Source of the DNA: Asanoa iriomotensis
GTDB lineage: Bacteria > Actinomycetota > Actinomycetes > Mycobacteriales > Micromonosporaceae
Length of the DNA: 49,373 nucleotides
Direction: 5' to 3'
Assembly: GCF_016862515.1 (NCBI RefSeq)
Contig: NZ_BONC01000061.1
Coordinates: forward strand, 1 to 49,373
In this document: positions 8,403 through 17,669 of the stretch, piece by piece
Layout of the letters: every line of letters starts with the position of its first letter
Numbering within the stretch: the stretch's first letter is position 1
The notes under the pieces: model-generated
The model's database searches: none
Told to the model about the DNA's origin: nothing
What the model saw: the letters and a program-made list of their open reading frames with translations, nothing else
Translations under genes and position numbers: made by a program

Positions 8403-8864
8403 ATGGGTGGCGTGACCAAGTCCGTCGACGTCGCGGTGCCGGTGCGCACCGCGTACAACCAATGGACCCAGTTCGAGGAGTTCCCCCGCTTCATGGAGGG
8501 GGTCCAGGAGGTCCGGCAGCTCGACGACCGCACCACGCACTGGCTGACCGAGATCGCCGGTGTGAAGCGGGAGTTCGACGCCCGGATCACCGAACAGCTG
8601 CCGGACGAGCGGGTCGCCTGGACCTCCGTGGGCGGCACGAAGCAGTCCGGAGTGGTGACGTTCCACCGGCTCGACGCCGAACACACGCGGGTGACCGCGC
8701 AGATGGAGTACGAGCCGGACGGCATGCTCGAGAAGGCCGGCGAGAAGCTGCACGTGGTCGACCGCCGGATCGAGGGTGACCTCAAGAGGTTCAAGCAGTT
8801 CATCGAGAGCCGCGGCACCGAGACCGGCGCCTGGCGCGGTGAAGTGAACCGGCCGATCCCGTGA
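8403..8864 (+). CDS. SRPBCC-family (cyclase/dehydrase-like) protein
   Basis: 153 residues; the strong site GAGGAGG lies about 10 bases before the ATG. The opening (SVDVAVPVRTAYNQWTQFEE, then FPRFMEGV) and the alternating strands around EFDARITEQLPDERVAWTS are typical of the START/SRPBCC polyketide-cyclase-like family. The C-terminal long helix (EGDLKRFKQFIESR) closes the hydrophobic pocket in this fold. Ligand unknown; actinobacteria carry many stand-alone paralogues of this type. A hairpin terminator follows 14 bp after the stop. Confidence 0.9.
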   Translation: MGGVTKSVDVAVPVRTAYNQWTQFEEFPRFMEGVQEVRQLDDRTTHWLTEIAGVKREFDARITEQLPDERVAWTSVGGTKQSGVVTFHRLDAEHTRVTAQMEYEPDGMLEKAGEKLHVVDRRIEGDLKRFKQFIESRGTETGAWRGEVNRPIP

Positions 8865-8878
8865 CGCACGGAAACGGC

Positions 8879-8908
8879 GAGGAGCCCGCCTTTCGGGGCG
8901 GGCTCCTC
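8879..8908. terminator. Hairpin terminator between convergent genes
   Basis: Perfect 12-bp stem (GAGGAGCCCGCC and its complement) with a six-base loop (TTTCGG). It lies between the convergent SRPBCC and ECF ATPase genes, so it can stop transcription from both sides. There is no long T tract, as is common in high-GC actinomycetes. Confidence 0.8.
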
Positions 8909-8909
8909 C

Positions 8910-9682
<773 letters not shown>

Positions 9683-9686
<4 letters not shown>

Positions 9687-10444
9687 AGGATCACCGCCGC
9701 CAGCGCGATGATGCCGGCCGCGACCGGCAGGGCGGCCGAGCGGGCCCAGTCGGCCGTCGTCGCGCCCGGGCCGTCAGGGCGGGGGAGCCGGCCGCCGTAA
9801 CCGCGGGCCACCATCGCGAGGTAGACGCGCTCGCCGCGTTCGTACGACCGGATGAACAGCGCGCCGACGCCCACGGCGAATGCCTTGACCTGCCAGAGGA
9901 AGCGCGGGTCGTAGCCGCGCGAGAGTCGCGCCACGCGCATGCGACGGGCGTCGTCGAAGAGGATGTCGAGGTATCGAAGCATGAAGGTCGCGATCTGGGT
10001 GAAGACCTGCGGGCAGCGTAGCCGGTCCAGGCCGAGGATCAGGTCACGGGTCGTGGTGGTGGCGGCCAGCAGCAGCGAGGCGAGCACGCCCAGCGTGCCC
10101 TTGGCGAAGATGTTCCACGCGCCGTGCAGGCCGTCGATCGACAGCGACATGCCGAGCCACTCGGTCCGCTCGCCGTGCCCCGCGAAGGGCAGGGCGACGG
10201 CGAGCAGGACGAACGGCAGCTCGATCGTCGCCCGCTTGGCCAGCCACAGCGGCGGGACCTTGGCGAGGACCAGCACCCCGACGAGCAGCAGGAGGTAGCC
10301 GGCGAAGGCCACGAACTTCTCGCGGGGGGTGATCACGACGACGATGGTGAACAGCAGTGTTGCCACGATCTTCACCTCGGCCGGCAGCCGGTGGATCCGG
10401 CTGTCGTGGTCGAGGTGGAGCGGGTGGGCGTGTCCCGCGCCCAT
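9683..10444 (-). CDS. cbiQ: ECF transporter transmembrane component CbiQ
   Basis: 253 residues from the ATG at 10444, which overlaps the upstream cbiN stop (ATGA). About six membrane spans. The two cytoplasmic coupling-helix motifs that dock on the ATPase are visible as VARLSRGYDP and, near residue 217, MVARGYGGR, the Ala-Arg-Gly signature of EcfT/CbiQ proteins. An N-terminal His-rich stretch (GHAHPLHLDHDS) precedes the first span, as usual in CbiQ. It forms the scaffold that links CbiO to the CbiMN substrate unit. Confidence 0.95.
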
Positions 10445-10824
10445 CAGGCGCTCGCGCTCCCCGCGGCCGAGTCGGACTTCTGCTCGTGGTGGCCACGCCG
10501 CCTCACCAGCCAGAACACGCCGCCACCGATCGCGAAGGTGACCGCGACGCCCAGCACGCCGGACAGGCCCGTCGACAGGAACTCGTTGTCGATGCCCTTG
10601 ATGCCGTAGTCCGCCAGGGGGCTGTCCTTGAGCTGGTGGTCCTGCTCCTGCTGGAGCATGCAGGTGCCGCCGGTGATGTTGTCGTCGGCGTCGAACGTGC
10701 AACCCTGGCGCGCGGTGGCGTCGAGGCCGTCCGGGCTCGACGAGGCGAAGCTCGACACCACGCCCGCGAGCAGGGCGGCGACCAGCAGGCCGCCCGCGAT
10801 GAACCAGCCGAGCCGCTTCTTCAT
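10444..10824 (-). CDS. cbiN: CbiN-like PDGLE-domain protein
   Basis: 126 residues. The sequence has an N-terminal membrane span (about 5-27), then PDGLDATA at 31-38 (the PDGLE motif), a periplasmic-side loop containing LADYGIKGIDNEFLSTGLSG, and a second span (about 88-107). This is the usual two-span CbiN/PDGLE auxiliary subunit, needed with CbiM for metal capture. Its ATG overlaps the cbiM stop by three bases and its stop overlaps the cbiQ start, so all four genes are translationally linked. Two Cys (C42 and C55) in the outer loop could form a disulphide or touch metal. Confidence 0.9.
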   Translation of the reverse strand: MKKRLGWFIAGGLLVAALLAGVVSSFASSSPDGLDATARQGCTFDADDNITGGTCMLQQEQDHQLKDSPLADYGIKGIDNEFLSTGLSGVLGVAVTFAIGGGVFWLVRRRGHHEQKSDSAAGSASA

Positions 10825-11537
10825 GCCTGCACTCCAACCGTCTTCGTGGCGGGCGTGACCGCGGGCCGGGCGTTGCGGAACCGGCGCAGCGCGTACACCA
10901 GATCGGGCCGGACACGGGCGACCGTCGCGACCGTGACCGCCGCGATCAGGCCTTCGCCGATGCCGATCAGGATGTGCGCCCCGGCCATCGAGCCGGCGAT
11001 CGTGGCCAGCGAGAGCTGGGTCGTGCCGCCCAGCGCGTACTCGAGGACGAACGCCTGCGACGCGACGACCACGCTGACGATCGAGGCGATGAACGTGGTG
11101 ACCGCGACCCCGCGCGGGGTCTTCGGCAGGAGCCGCAGCAGCCCGGCGACCAGCAAATAACCGGCCGCGGTGCCGATCACCGCCATGTTGGTGATGTTGA
11201 GACCGAGCGCGGTCAGGCCGCCGTCGGCGAAGAGCAGGCACTGGATGATCAGCACGGTCGAGACGCAGAGCGCGCCGACCCACGGGCCGACCAGCACCAC
11301 CGCGAGCGTGCCGCCGAGCAGGTGGCCGGAGACGCCGGGCAGCACCTGGAAGTTGAGCATCTGTACCGCGAAGATGAACGCCGCGACGAGGCCGGCCATC
11401 GGGGCCAGCCGGTCGTCGAGATCGGCGCGTCCGCGCCACACGCAGATCGCCAGCGCCGCCGCCGCGACGGCGGCGGCGACCGCCGACACCTGGGCGTTGA
11501 CGATGCCGTTGGCGATGTGCATCGCCACACCGTTCAT
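10821..11537 (-). CDS. cbiM: Energy-coupling factor metal-binding subunit CbiM/NikM-like
   Basis: 238 residues from the ATG at 11537, which has GGGGAGG about six bases upstream. The protein reads MNGVAMHIANG. In CbiM/NikM proteins the N-terminal Met-His pair itself binds the metal, so the functional start may be the second ATG at 11522 (MHIANG), which lacks a good ribosome site. The remainder matches the family: multiple spans and the internal motif QVLPGVSGHLLGG (His in a span). Co2+ versus Ni2+ cannot be decided from the sequence. No cobalamin riboswitch hallmark was seen upstream. Confidence 0.9.
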   Translation of the reverse strand: MNGVAMHIANGIVNAQVSAVAAAVAAAALAICVWRGRADLDDRLAPMAGLVAAFIFAVQMLNFQVLPGVSGHLLGGTLAVVLVGPWVGALCVSTVLIIQCLLFADGGLTALGLNITNMAVIGTAAGYLLVAGLLRLLPKTPRGVAVTTFIASIVSVVVASQAFVLEYALGGTTQLSLATIAGSMAGAHILIGIGEGLIAAVTVATVARVRPDLVYALRRFRNARPAVTPATKTVGVQA

Positions 11538-11611
11538 TGGACCCCTCCCCGAAAGGCGACCGAGCCGCCGTGCCGCCGGTAGCATATTGCGCCGATCCGG
11601 TTATTGCATAG

Positions 11612-11622
11612 TGTTGGCAACA
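11612..11622. promoter_or_regulatory. Candidate operator upstream of cbiM
   Basis: An 11-bp palindrome (TGTTG-G-CAACA) lies 75 bp before cbiM. Next to it, between 11585 and 11607, TATTGC occurs twice as a direct repeat. The region 11538-11762 is shared with the divergent secreted-protein gene at 11763. A metal-responsive repressor site is plausible given the operon; the regulator is not identified. Confidence 0.35.
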
Positions 11623-11762
11623 AGAGTTGATCACCGGAAATCCACAGTTCACACGCCGGACGAACGCGCGTACCACCTCGTATCTATCGCCATCCATGGA
11701 TATGTGGTAGAAATCTTCAAGCTCTACCACCTGTTCGCAGAAAACCTTCGAGGAGTACGCCC

Positions 11763-12992
11763 ATGCGCAGGACCCTGGCTCGGGTGGTGGGGTTGGTCGT
11801 CGCGGCCGCGGCGTCCGTCGTCGTGCCGGCGCCGGGTGTCGCGTCGGCGGCCGTGGCGCCACAGCCCGGGACGTTTGTGGGGCGCGGGTTCGACACCTGC
11901 GCGGCGCCCTCGCAGGCCGCGATGAACGCGTGGCGGGCCAGTTCGCCCTACCGGGCCGTCGGCATCTACATCAGCGGTGCCAGCCGGTCGTGCGCGCAGC
12001 CCAACCTGACCGCGACCTGGGTCGCCAACCAGGTGGCCAACGGCTGGCGGCTCATCCCGATCGAGCTGGGCTACCAGGCGCCGTGCGGCACGCGTACGCC
12101 GAAGATGTCCGCGAACCCGGCCACCGCGCGGACGCAGGGCGGCACGGCCGCGGACTCCGCCGTCAGCGCGGCTCAGGCCCTGGGCATCGGTGCCGGGAGC
12201 ACGCTCTACAACGACGTGGAGCACTATCCGACCACCGCGTCCTGCAAGGCTGCGGTGCTGTCGTTCCTGTCGGGCTGGACGCAGCGGCTGCACGCGCGCG
12301 GCTATCTCGCCGGGGTCTACTCGAGCGGGTCCTCCGGCATCCGCGACGTCTGCGACGCCTACGACGACCCGGCGTACACGCGGCTCGACCAGATCTGGAT
12401 CGCCTGGTGGAACGGTGTCGCGGACACCGACGCCGGCAGCTACTGCCCGGACGACCACTACGCCGACCACCAGCGGCTGCACCAGTACGCGGGTGAGGTC
12501 ACCGAGACCTGGGGCGGCGTGACGATCCGGATCGACCGCAACTACCTCGACGTGAGCAACGCCGCCGGTCCGCCGCCGGGCGAGGAGTGGAGCGTCACGC
12601 TCGACAACGCGTCGGCGGGCTTCACGGCCAGTGCCAACTGGGGCACGTCAGCCTTCTCGGCGCAGCGGTTCGGCGCCGACTACCGGTTCGCCGGCCCGGT
12701 CTCGGCGAGCGACGTCGCCTGGTACGCGGCGACCACACCGGCGACCGACACGTACGCGGTCGACGTCTGGTATCCGGCGGACGCGGGCTACAACAACCAG
12801 ACCCCGTACGTCGTGGCGACGACGACCGGCAACCAGTCGGTGACCGTCAACCAGCGCACCGGCGGCGGGCAGTGGGTGTCGCTCGGCGTGTTCACCCTGG
12901 CCGGCGGCGCGGGCAACAAGGTCGGCGTGAGTCGCTGGACCAGCGGCACGGGCTATGTCATCGCGGACGCGGTGCGGCTCACCCGCCTCTAG
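11763..12992 (+). CDS. Secreted DUF1906 (glycoside-hydrolase-like) protein with golvesin-like C-terminal domain
   Basis: 409 residues; GAGGAG lies eight bases before the ATG. Residues 1-30 form a signal peptide (MRR start, hydrophobic core, AXA near 26-30). Residues 36-270 match the DUF1906/Rv2525c-like GH25-related fold: GRGFDTCAAPS at the start, YISG, RLIPIELGYQ, a YNDVEHY segment with the acidic pair expected at the active site, and IDRNYLD at the end. Residues 278-409 resemble the golvesin/xanthan-lyase beta domain (DNASAGFTASANWGTS, then a YRFA segment). The protein is probably exported by Tat or Sec and acts on the cell wall or external polysaccharide; its substrate is unknown. Its stop overlaps the convergent hydrolase stop (CTAG). 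Confidence 0.9.
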   Translation: MRRTLARVVGLVVAAAASVVVPAPGVASAAVAPQPGTFVGRGFDTCAAPSQAAMNAWRASSPYRAVGIYISGASRSCAQPNLTATWVANQVANGWRLIPIELGYQAPCGTRTPKMSANPATARTQGGTAADSAVSAAQALGIGAGSTLYNDVEHYPTTASCKAAVLSFLSGWTQRLHARGYLAGVYSSGSSGIRDVCDAYDDPAYTRLDQIWIAWWNGVADTDAGSYCPDDHYADHQRLHQYAGEVTETWGGVTIRIDRNYLDVSNAAGPPPGEEWSVTLDNASAGFTASANWGTSAFSAQRFGADYRFAGPVSASDVAWYAATTPATDTYAVDVWYPADAGYNNQTPYVVATTTGNQSVTVNQRTGGGQWVSLGVFTLAGGAGNKVGVSRWTSGTGYVIADAVRLTRL

Positions 12993-13729
12993 GCGAAGTG
13001 GTCCTGGAGCAGGCCGGTGACGTGGTCGGGCCGCTCGACGTTGGCCAGGTGGGCGGCGCCGGGGATCACCACCATGGCGGCGCCGACTCCGTCCACAATG
13101 GTCTGGGCGTGCGCCGGCGGCGTCGCCGGGTCCGCGTCGCCGGCGATCACCAGGGTCGGCGCGGTGATCCAGCCCAGCACCGGACGCAGATCCATCGCCG
13201 CGATCGCCTCGCAGCATGACGCGTAGCCGTCCGGGTCGATCGCGACCAGCGCCTTGCTGAACGCCGCCGCATCGTCCGCCGGGAACACCGGCGTGAACCA
13301 CCGGGCCACCACGGCGTCGGCGATCGCGGCCATCCCGGCCGATCGCACGGTCGCCGCGCGGTCGTGCCAGCCGGACGCCGGTGGCAGATGGGCCGACGTG
13401 CACAGCAGGGCCAGCCGGTCGATCCGGTCCGGTGCGTGTGCGGCCAGCCACATGCCGACCATGCCGCCGAGCGACAGCCCCGCGTAGTGCACCCGGTCGA
13501 GCCCGAGGTGGTCGAGCAGCCCGAGCACGTCCCGGCCCAGATCCTCGATGGCATAAGGGCCGGGCGGCACCGGCGACGCGCCGTGTCCACGATGGTCGTA
13601 CGCGACGACGCGGAAGTCCGCACTCAACGAAGCGACCTGCGGTGCCCACATCGCACGCGTGGTGCCGAGCGAGCTGCCCAGCACCACGACCGGCGCCGAG
13701 GCCGGCCCGACCGCCTCGTAGGCGAGCAT
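12989..13729 (-). CDS. Alpha/beta hydrolase, 3-oxoadipate enol-lactonase-like
   Basis: 246 residues from the ATG at 13729. Oxyanion strand with VVVLGSSLGTTRAMW (14-28), nucleophile elbow GLSLGG with S86, acid in GDADPATP (about D198-D200) and H227 in GAAHLANVERP. The arrangement and short cap resemble PcaD-type enol-lactonases, but no other beta-ketoadipate genes are nearby, so the specific substrate is unproven. The start follows the upstream gene's stop (13731) by one base, implying coupling. An upstream in-frame GTG at 13762 would add 11 residues lacking hydrolase features. Confidence 0.85.
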   Translation of the reverse strand: MLAYEAVGPASAPVVVLGSSLGTTRAMWAPQVASLSADFRVVAYDHRGHGASPVPPGPYAIEDLGRDVLGLLDHLGLDRVHYAGLSLGGMVGMWLAAHAPDRIDRLALLCTSAHLPPASGWHDRAATVRSAGMAAIADAVVARWFTPVFPADDAAAFSKALVAIDPDGYASCCEAIAAMDLRPVLGWITAPTLVIAGDADPATPPAHAQTIVDGVGAAMVVIPGAAHLANVERPDHVTGLLQDHFA

Positions 13730-13730
13730 G

Positions 13731-14234
13731 TCAGTCGTTGAGCACCGCGGCGAGCCGGTCACGGAACGCGCGCTCCGTGTCGGTGACCACGTCGCCGCCC
13801 ACGCCCAGGATGCCGCCCGACGGTGCCGCCGTGACGACCTGCTCCGCGATCGTCACCAGCCAGTGCTTGTAGGCGCCGGCCTCACCTTCGCTGGCCTTGG
13901 CGGTCAGCAGCTGGGCGGCCTCGCCGGCCCGGGTCAGGACGTCGGAGGCGTACGCGGCCGGGTCAGCCGGCTCGATGGCCGGCAGCTCCTCGCCCGCCTC
14001 CGGGTCGCCGACGCGGTTGACCAGCTCACCGGCCACGGCCGTGACCAGCGGGCTCGGCGACTCGCGGCCCTCGGCGATCGCCTCCAGGCCGGCGTGGTTC
14101 TCGGCCAGCGTGCGGCGGGTGCCGTCGTGCTCGGCCGCGCTCGCGGCGGTCAGCACCGACTGCGGCAGGCCAACCAGCAGGCCCCACTCGGCGTCGGAGA
14201 ACCCGAACTCGGTGAACACGGGAGAGTCAGTCAC
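13731..14234 (-). CDS. Conserved-type hypothetical protein
   Basis: 167 residues, acidic, mostly helical. It starts MTDSPVFTEFGFSDAEWGLL and contains AYKHWLVTIAEQVVTAA and GGDVVTDTERAFRDRLAAVL. No signal peptide, membrane span or catalytic motif is visible. The overall plan (short TerB-like helical bundle ending in an alpha segment before a C-terminal helix) is suggestive only. It is directly upstream of, and likely co-translated with, the alpha/beta hydrolase. Function unknown. Confidence 0.75.
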   Translation of the reverse strand: MTDSPVFTEFGFSDAEWGLLVGLPQSVLTAASAAEHDGTRRTLAENHAGLEAIAEGRESPSPLVTAVAGELVNRVGDPEAGEELPAIEPADPAAYASDVLTRAGEAAQLLTAKASEGEAGAYKHWLVTIAEQVVTAAPSGGILGVGGDVVTDTERAFRDRLAAVLND

Positions 14235-14274
14235 GATTGTGCAACCTTCCAGTCGAAAACCAACGACAGCGTAG

Positions 14275-15915
14275 TCAACGCGGCTCGGCCACCAGCAGGC
14301 CCTGTTCCGAGACCACCGGCACCGACAGGGTTTTGTAGCCCACCTCGTCGAAGAGCACCGTCATCCGGTCGTCCTCGTAGCCCATCACCATGCCGGGGCC
14401 CCACTCGGCGTGCCGGACCGTGGTGTGGACCGGGAACGGACCCACGGCGCCGTTGTCCGGCGTGCCGCGACCCGCCACGCAGTTGTCGCAGTGGCCGCAG
14501 ACGTGGTTCATCTTCTCGCCGAAGTACGCCAGCAGCGCCTGGCCGCGGCAGCCGCGCGCCTCCGCGTACCCGCGCATCATGTCGGTCCGCGACCGCTGCA
14601 GGCTCTGCTGCCGCTCGGCCTCGGCCACGGCGAGCGCGGCGACCTCCGCCGGCTGCGGCGCGTACCGCGGGCTCGCGACCTTGCCGCCCGATCGGGTGAC
14701 CGCGCCGCCGACCTGCTCCAGCAGGGCGACGAGCTGGCCGAGCTTGCGGGCGCCGAGCCCGGTGCGGTCCCGCAGCGCCGCCTTGGTCAGCGGCCCGTCG
14801 GCGCGCAGCACCGCGGCCAGGTCGCGCAGCTCGTCGCTGCCCGGGGCCGCGCCCGTGAAGAAGCGCTGCAGCCCTTCGTCCTCGGCCCGCCAGAGCAGCA
14901 GGGTGCGGGCGGGCAGGCCGTCGCGCCCGGCGCGGCCGATCTCCTGCAGGTAGCTGTCCGGCGAGTCGGGCAGCGCGACGTGCGCCACCCAGCGGATGTT
15001 CGGCTTGTCGATGCCCATGCCGAACGCGGACGTGGCCACCATGATCGGCACCTTGTCGGCGAGGAACTCCTCGTGCAGCTTCTCGCGGGCGCCGGCCGCC
15101 ATGCCGCCGTGGTAGTGCGCCGCCTCGTGGCCCGCCGCGCGCAGCCGCCCGGCCAATTCCTCCGCACCCCGCCGCGTGGGCACGTAGACGATCCCCGGGG
15201 TCTCACCTTCGGCCAGCAGCGCCTGCAGCCGCCGCCACCGGTAGTCCTCGGTCGGGCAGTTGTTGGCCTCCAGGAACAGGTTGGGCCGGTCGAGCCCGGT
15301 CACCATCACCTTGGGCCGCTCGAGACCGAGCCGGGCGACGATGTCGTCGCGGACGGGCGGTGAGGCGGTCGCGGTCAGCGCCACCACCGGCGGCCGGCCG
15401 AGCGCCCGCACCACGTGCCCGAGCGCCAGGTAGTCGGGCCGGAAGTCGTGTCCCCAGGCCGAGATGCAGTGCGCCTCGTCGACGGCGACCAGCGACGGCT
15501 TGAGCTTCTTGACCTCGGCGAGCCGATCGGGGTCGGCGAGCTGCTCCGGCGTGATGAACAGGAACTCGGCGTGCCCGTCGCGCAGGGCGGCGAGGGCGGC
15601 CTGCTGCTGCTTGGGTGTCTCGGCCGAGGAGATCCGCACCGCCTTGAGGTTGGCGGAGCCGCGCCGTTCCAGGCCGCCGATCTGGTCCTGCTGCAGCGCG
15701 AGCAGCGGGGAGATCACCACGGTCGGGCCGGCGAGCTGGGTCGCCGGCACCTGGTAGAGCGCCGACTTGCCGGCGCCGGTGGGCATGACGGCGAGCACGT
15801 CATGGCCGCGCAGGATCGCGCGCATCGCGTCGAGCTGGCCGGGGCGCAGGGTCTTCCAACCGAAGAGCGTGCGGGCGGCCCGGCGCAGCCGCAGGGAGGT
15901 TATGGGTGACTTCAT
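14275..15915 (-). CDS. RecQ-family ATP-dependent DNA helicase (short form)
   Basis: 546 residues. Motif 0 region (FGWKTLRPGQLDAM), Walker A MPTGAGKS at 44-51, DEAH at 146-149, SAWGHDFRPDY (aromatic-rich loop type), and motif VI QEIGRAGRDGLPA. A zinc-binding segment (GCRGQALLAYFGE, then CGHCDNC) follows, then a C-terminal part ending in a strand-rich region (HTTVRHAEWGPGMVMGYEDD). No HRDC domain is evident, and the winged-helix region is reduced, so it is shorter than E. coli RecQ. It unwinds DNA 3' to 5' in repair. The 3' part of the protein is peculiar to actinobacterial short RecQ proteins. Confidence 0.92.
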   Translation of the reverse strand: MKSPITSLRLRRAARTLFGWKTLRPGQLDAMRAILRGHDVLAVMPTGAGKSALYQVPATQLAGPTVVISPLLALQQDQIGGLERRGSANLKAVRISSAETPKQQQAALAALRDGHAEFLFITPEQLADPDRLAEVKKLKPSLVAVDEAHCISAWGHDFRPDYLALGHVVRALGRPPVVALTATASPPVRDDIVARLGLERPKVMVTGLDRPNLFLEANNCPTEDYRWRRLQALLAEGETPGIVYVPTRRGAEELAGRLRAAGHEAAHYHGGMAAGAREKLHEEFLADKVPIMVATSAFGMGIDKPNIRWVAHVALPDSPDSYLQEIGRAGRDGLPARTLLLWRAEDEGLQRFFTGAAPGSDELRDLAAVLRADGPLTKAALRDRTGLGARKLGQLVALLEQVGGAVTRSGGKVASPRYAPQPAEVAALAVAEAERQQSLQRSRTDMMRGYAEARGCRGQALLAYFGEKMNHVCGHCDNCVAGRGTPDNGAVGPFPVHTTVRHAEWGPGMVMGYEDDRMTVLFDEVGYKTLSVPVVSEQGLLVAEPR

Positions 15916-15955
15916 CGCCGAGCCGCGTTACCCGGGGCGGGGTGCACCGAAACGG

Positions 15956-16063
15956 CTATTTGAAGATCCGGCGGATCGCGTAGACGAGCACGAGCGTGCC
16001 GATGACGGCACCGAAGATCTGGACTCCGGGTACGTCGTACCAACTCACGTTCTCCGCCGCCAT
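15956..16063 (-). CDS. Small single-span membrane protein (35 residues)
   Basis: A short ORF: MAAENVSWYDVPGVQIFGAV leads into IGTLVLVYAIRRIFK. It has a polar N terminus, one hydrophobic span of about 18 residues, and a basic end (RRIFK) that fits the positive-inside rule. It lies 40 bp upstream of the RecQ gene on the same strand. It has no strong ribosome site; the coherent membrane-protein layout is the main evidence. Function unknown. Confidence 0.6.
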   Translation of the reverse strand: MAAENVSWYDVPGVQIFGAVIGTLVLVYAIRRIFK

Positions 16064-16168
16064 GCCGGCACTGTAGCGCCGCCGACAACTGGAAGGTTTG
16101 TTGACTATTTCCGGGACGGGTGTGACCATTTCGAGGACCGAGGCCTTGATTAACGGGGGGATGCGCTG

Positions 16169-17662
16169 ATGACCGAGCCTGGCGGCGAACTGCTGCGGCT
16201 GGCCGCGACCGTTCTGCAGCCCGGGTTCGTGGGCACCGCGCCGCCCGACTGGGTGCGCCGGTGGTTGGGGGAGGGCCTCGGCGGCGTGGCGCTGTTCGCC
16301 CGCAACGTCCGCGACCCCCGGCAGGTGGCGGAGCTGACCGCGGCGCTGCGCGCGGAGCGGACCGACGTCCTCGTCGCGATCGACGAGGAGGCCGGCGACG
16401 TCACCCGGTTCGAGTCCCGCACCGGCAGCTCGCGGCCGGGCAACCTGGCCCTGGGCGCGGTCGACGACGTGGCGCTGACCGAGGAGGTCGCCCACGACCT
16501 GGGCCGTGAGCTGGCCGCGGCGGGCGTCAACCTCGACTACGCGCCGGACGCCGACGTCAACAACAACCCCGACAACCCGGTCATCGGCGTACGCAGCTTC
16601 GGCGCCGACCCGGCCCTCGTCGCCCGCCACACGGGTGCGTGGGTCACGGGCCTGCAGGCGGCCGGCGTGGCGGCCTGTGCCAAGCACTTCCCCGGCCACG
16701 GCGACACGGCCGTCGACTCGCACCACGACCTGCCGCGGATCCCGCGCGACCGGGCCGGCCTGGACGCGCTGGAGCTCCTGCCGTTCCGGGCCGCGATCGC
16801 CGCCGGCGTGCACGCGGTGATGACCGGCCACCTGCTGGTCCCGGCCATCGACCCGACGCTGCCCGCCACGGTGAGCCGCTCGGTCCTCACCGGACTTCTC
16901 CGCGACGAGCTGGGCTTCGAGGGCGCGGTGATCACCGACGCCATGGAGATGCGCGCGGTGGTCGACCGCTTCGGTTTCGAGGACGGCGTCGTCGCCGCGC
17001 TGGCGGCCGGCGCCGACGCGATCTGCGTGGGCGGCGAGCACGCCGACGAGGGCACGGCGTCACGCCTGCGGACGGCGATCGCCGGCGCGGTGGTCGCGGG
17101 GCAGCTGGCGGAGGAGCGCCTGGTGGAGGCGGCGAAGCGGGTGGAACACCTGGCGGCCTGGGCGGCCACGGCCCGCGCGGCGTCGGCACCGGGCTCGTGG
17201 CACGGGCCCGACGGTTCCCCGGTCGGCCTGGCCGCGGCCCGCCGCGCGGTGAAGGTCGCCGGCACGGCGCCGGCCCTGCCGCTGGCGGCACCGCCCCACG
17301 TCGTCGAGCTGTCCCCACCGGCCAACATCGCGGCGGGCACGGACACCCCGTGGGGCCTGGCCGCACCGCTGGCCGCGCTCCTGCCGGGCACCACCGCGGT
17401 CCGCCTGACGGAGGCGGACGCCGCCGACGCGTCCACAGTGGTCGCACCGGCGGCCGGCCGCCCCCTCGTCCTGGTGGTCCGCGACCTGCACCGTCATGCT
17501 TGGATGTCGGCGCTGGTCCAAGCGGCCCTGACCGCCCGCCCCGACGCGGTGGTGGTCGAGCTGGGCGTCCCCGTCACCGTCACCGGCGCGACCCACATCG
17601 CCACCCACGGCGCCACCCGCTCGAGCGGCCTGGCCGCCGCGGAACTCCTCGCCGGGCGATAG
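16169..17662 (+). CDS. Beta-N-acetylhexosaminidase-like glycoside hydrolase family 3 protein
   Basis: 497 residues. The NagZ signature is complete: KHFPGHGDT at 172-180 with the His/Asp pair (loop acid/base), and nucleophile D257 in VITDAMEM. The N-terminal 1-330 is the GH3 barrel; the C-terminal 330-497 resembles the second GH3 domain seen in longer Gram-positive enzymes. No signal peptide is visible, so it is probably cytoplasmic and removes N-acetylglucosamine from recycled muropeptides. A GGGGGG ribosome site is followed by a two-codon ORF (ATG CGC TGA) whose stop overlaps the start. The 3' end of the gene is unusually rich in CG. Confidence 0.92.
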   Translation: MTEPGGELLRLAATVLQPGFVGTAPPDWVRRWLGEGLGGVALFARNVRDPRQVAELTAALRAERTDVLVAIDEEAGDVTRFESRTGSSRPGNLALGAVDDVALTEEVAHDLGRELAAAGVNLDYAPDADVNNNPDNPVIGVRSFGADPALVARHTGAWVTGLQAAGVAACAKHFPGHGDTAVDSHHDLPRIPRDRAGLDALELLPFRAAIAAGVHAVMTGHLLVPAIDPTLPATVSRSVLTGLLRDELGFEGAVITDAMEMRAVVDRFGFEDGVVAALAAGADAICVGGEHADEGTASRLRTAIAGAVVAGQLAEERLVEAAKRVEHLAAWAATARAASAPGSWHGPDGSPVGLAAARRAVKVAGTAPALPLAAPPHVVELSPPANIAAGTDTPWGLAAPLAALLPGTTAVRLTEADAADASTVVAPAAGRPLVLVVRDLHRHAWMSALVQAALTARPDAVVVELGVPVTVTGATHIATHGATRSSGLAAAELLAGR

Positions 17663-17669
17663 AGCGCGC

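Noticed and set aside
11538-11762. Cobalamin riboswitch ahead of cbiMNQO
   Set aside because: No B12-box-like sequence seen on the minus strand between the operon and the divergent gene, and the space is short.
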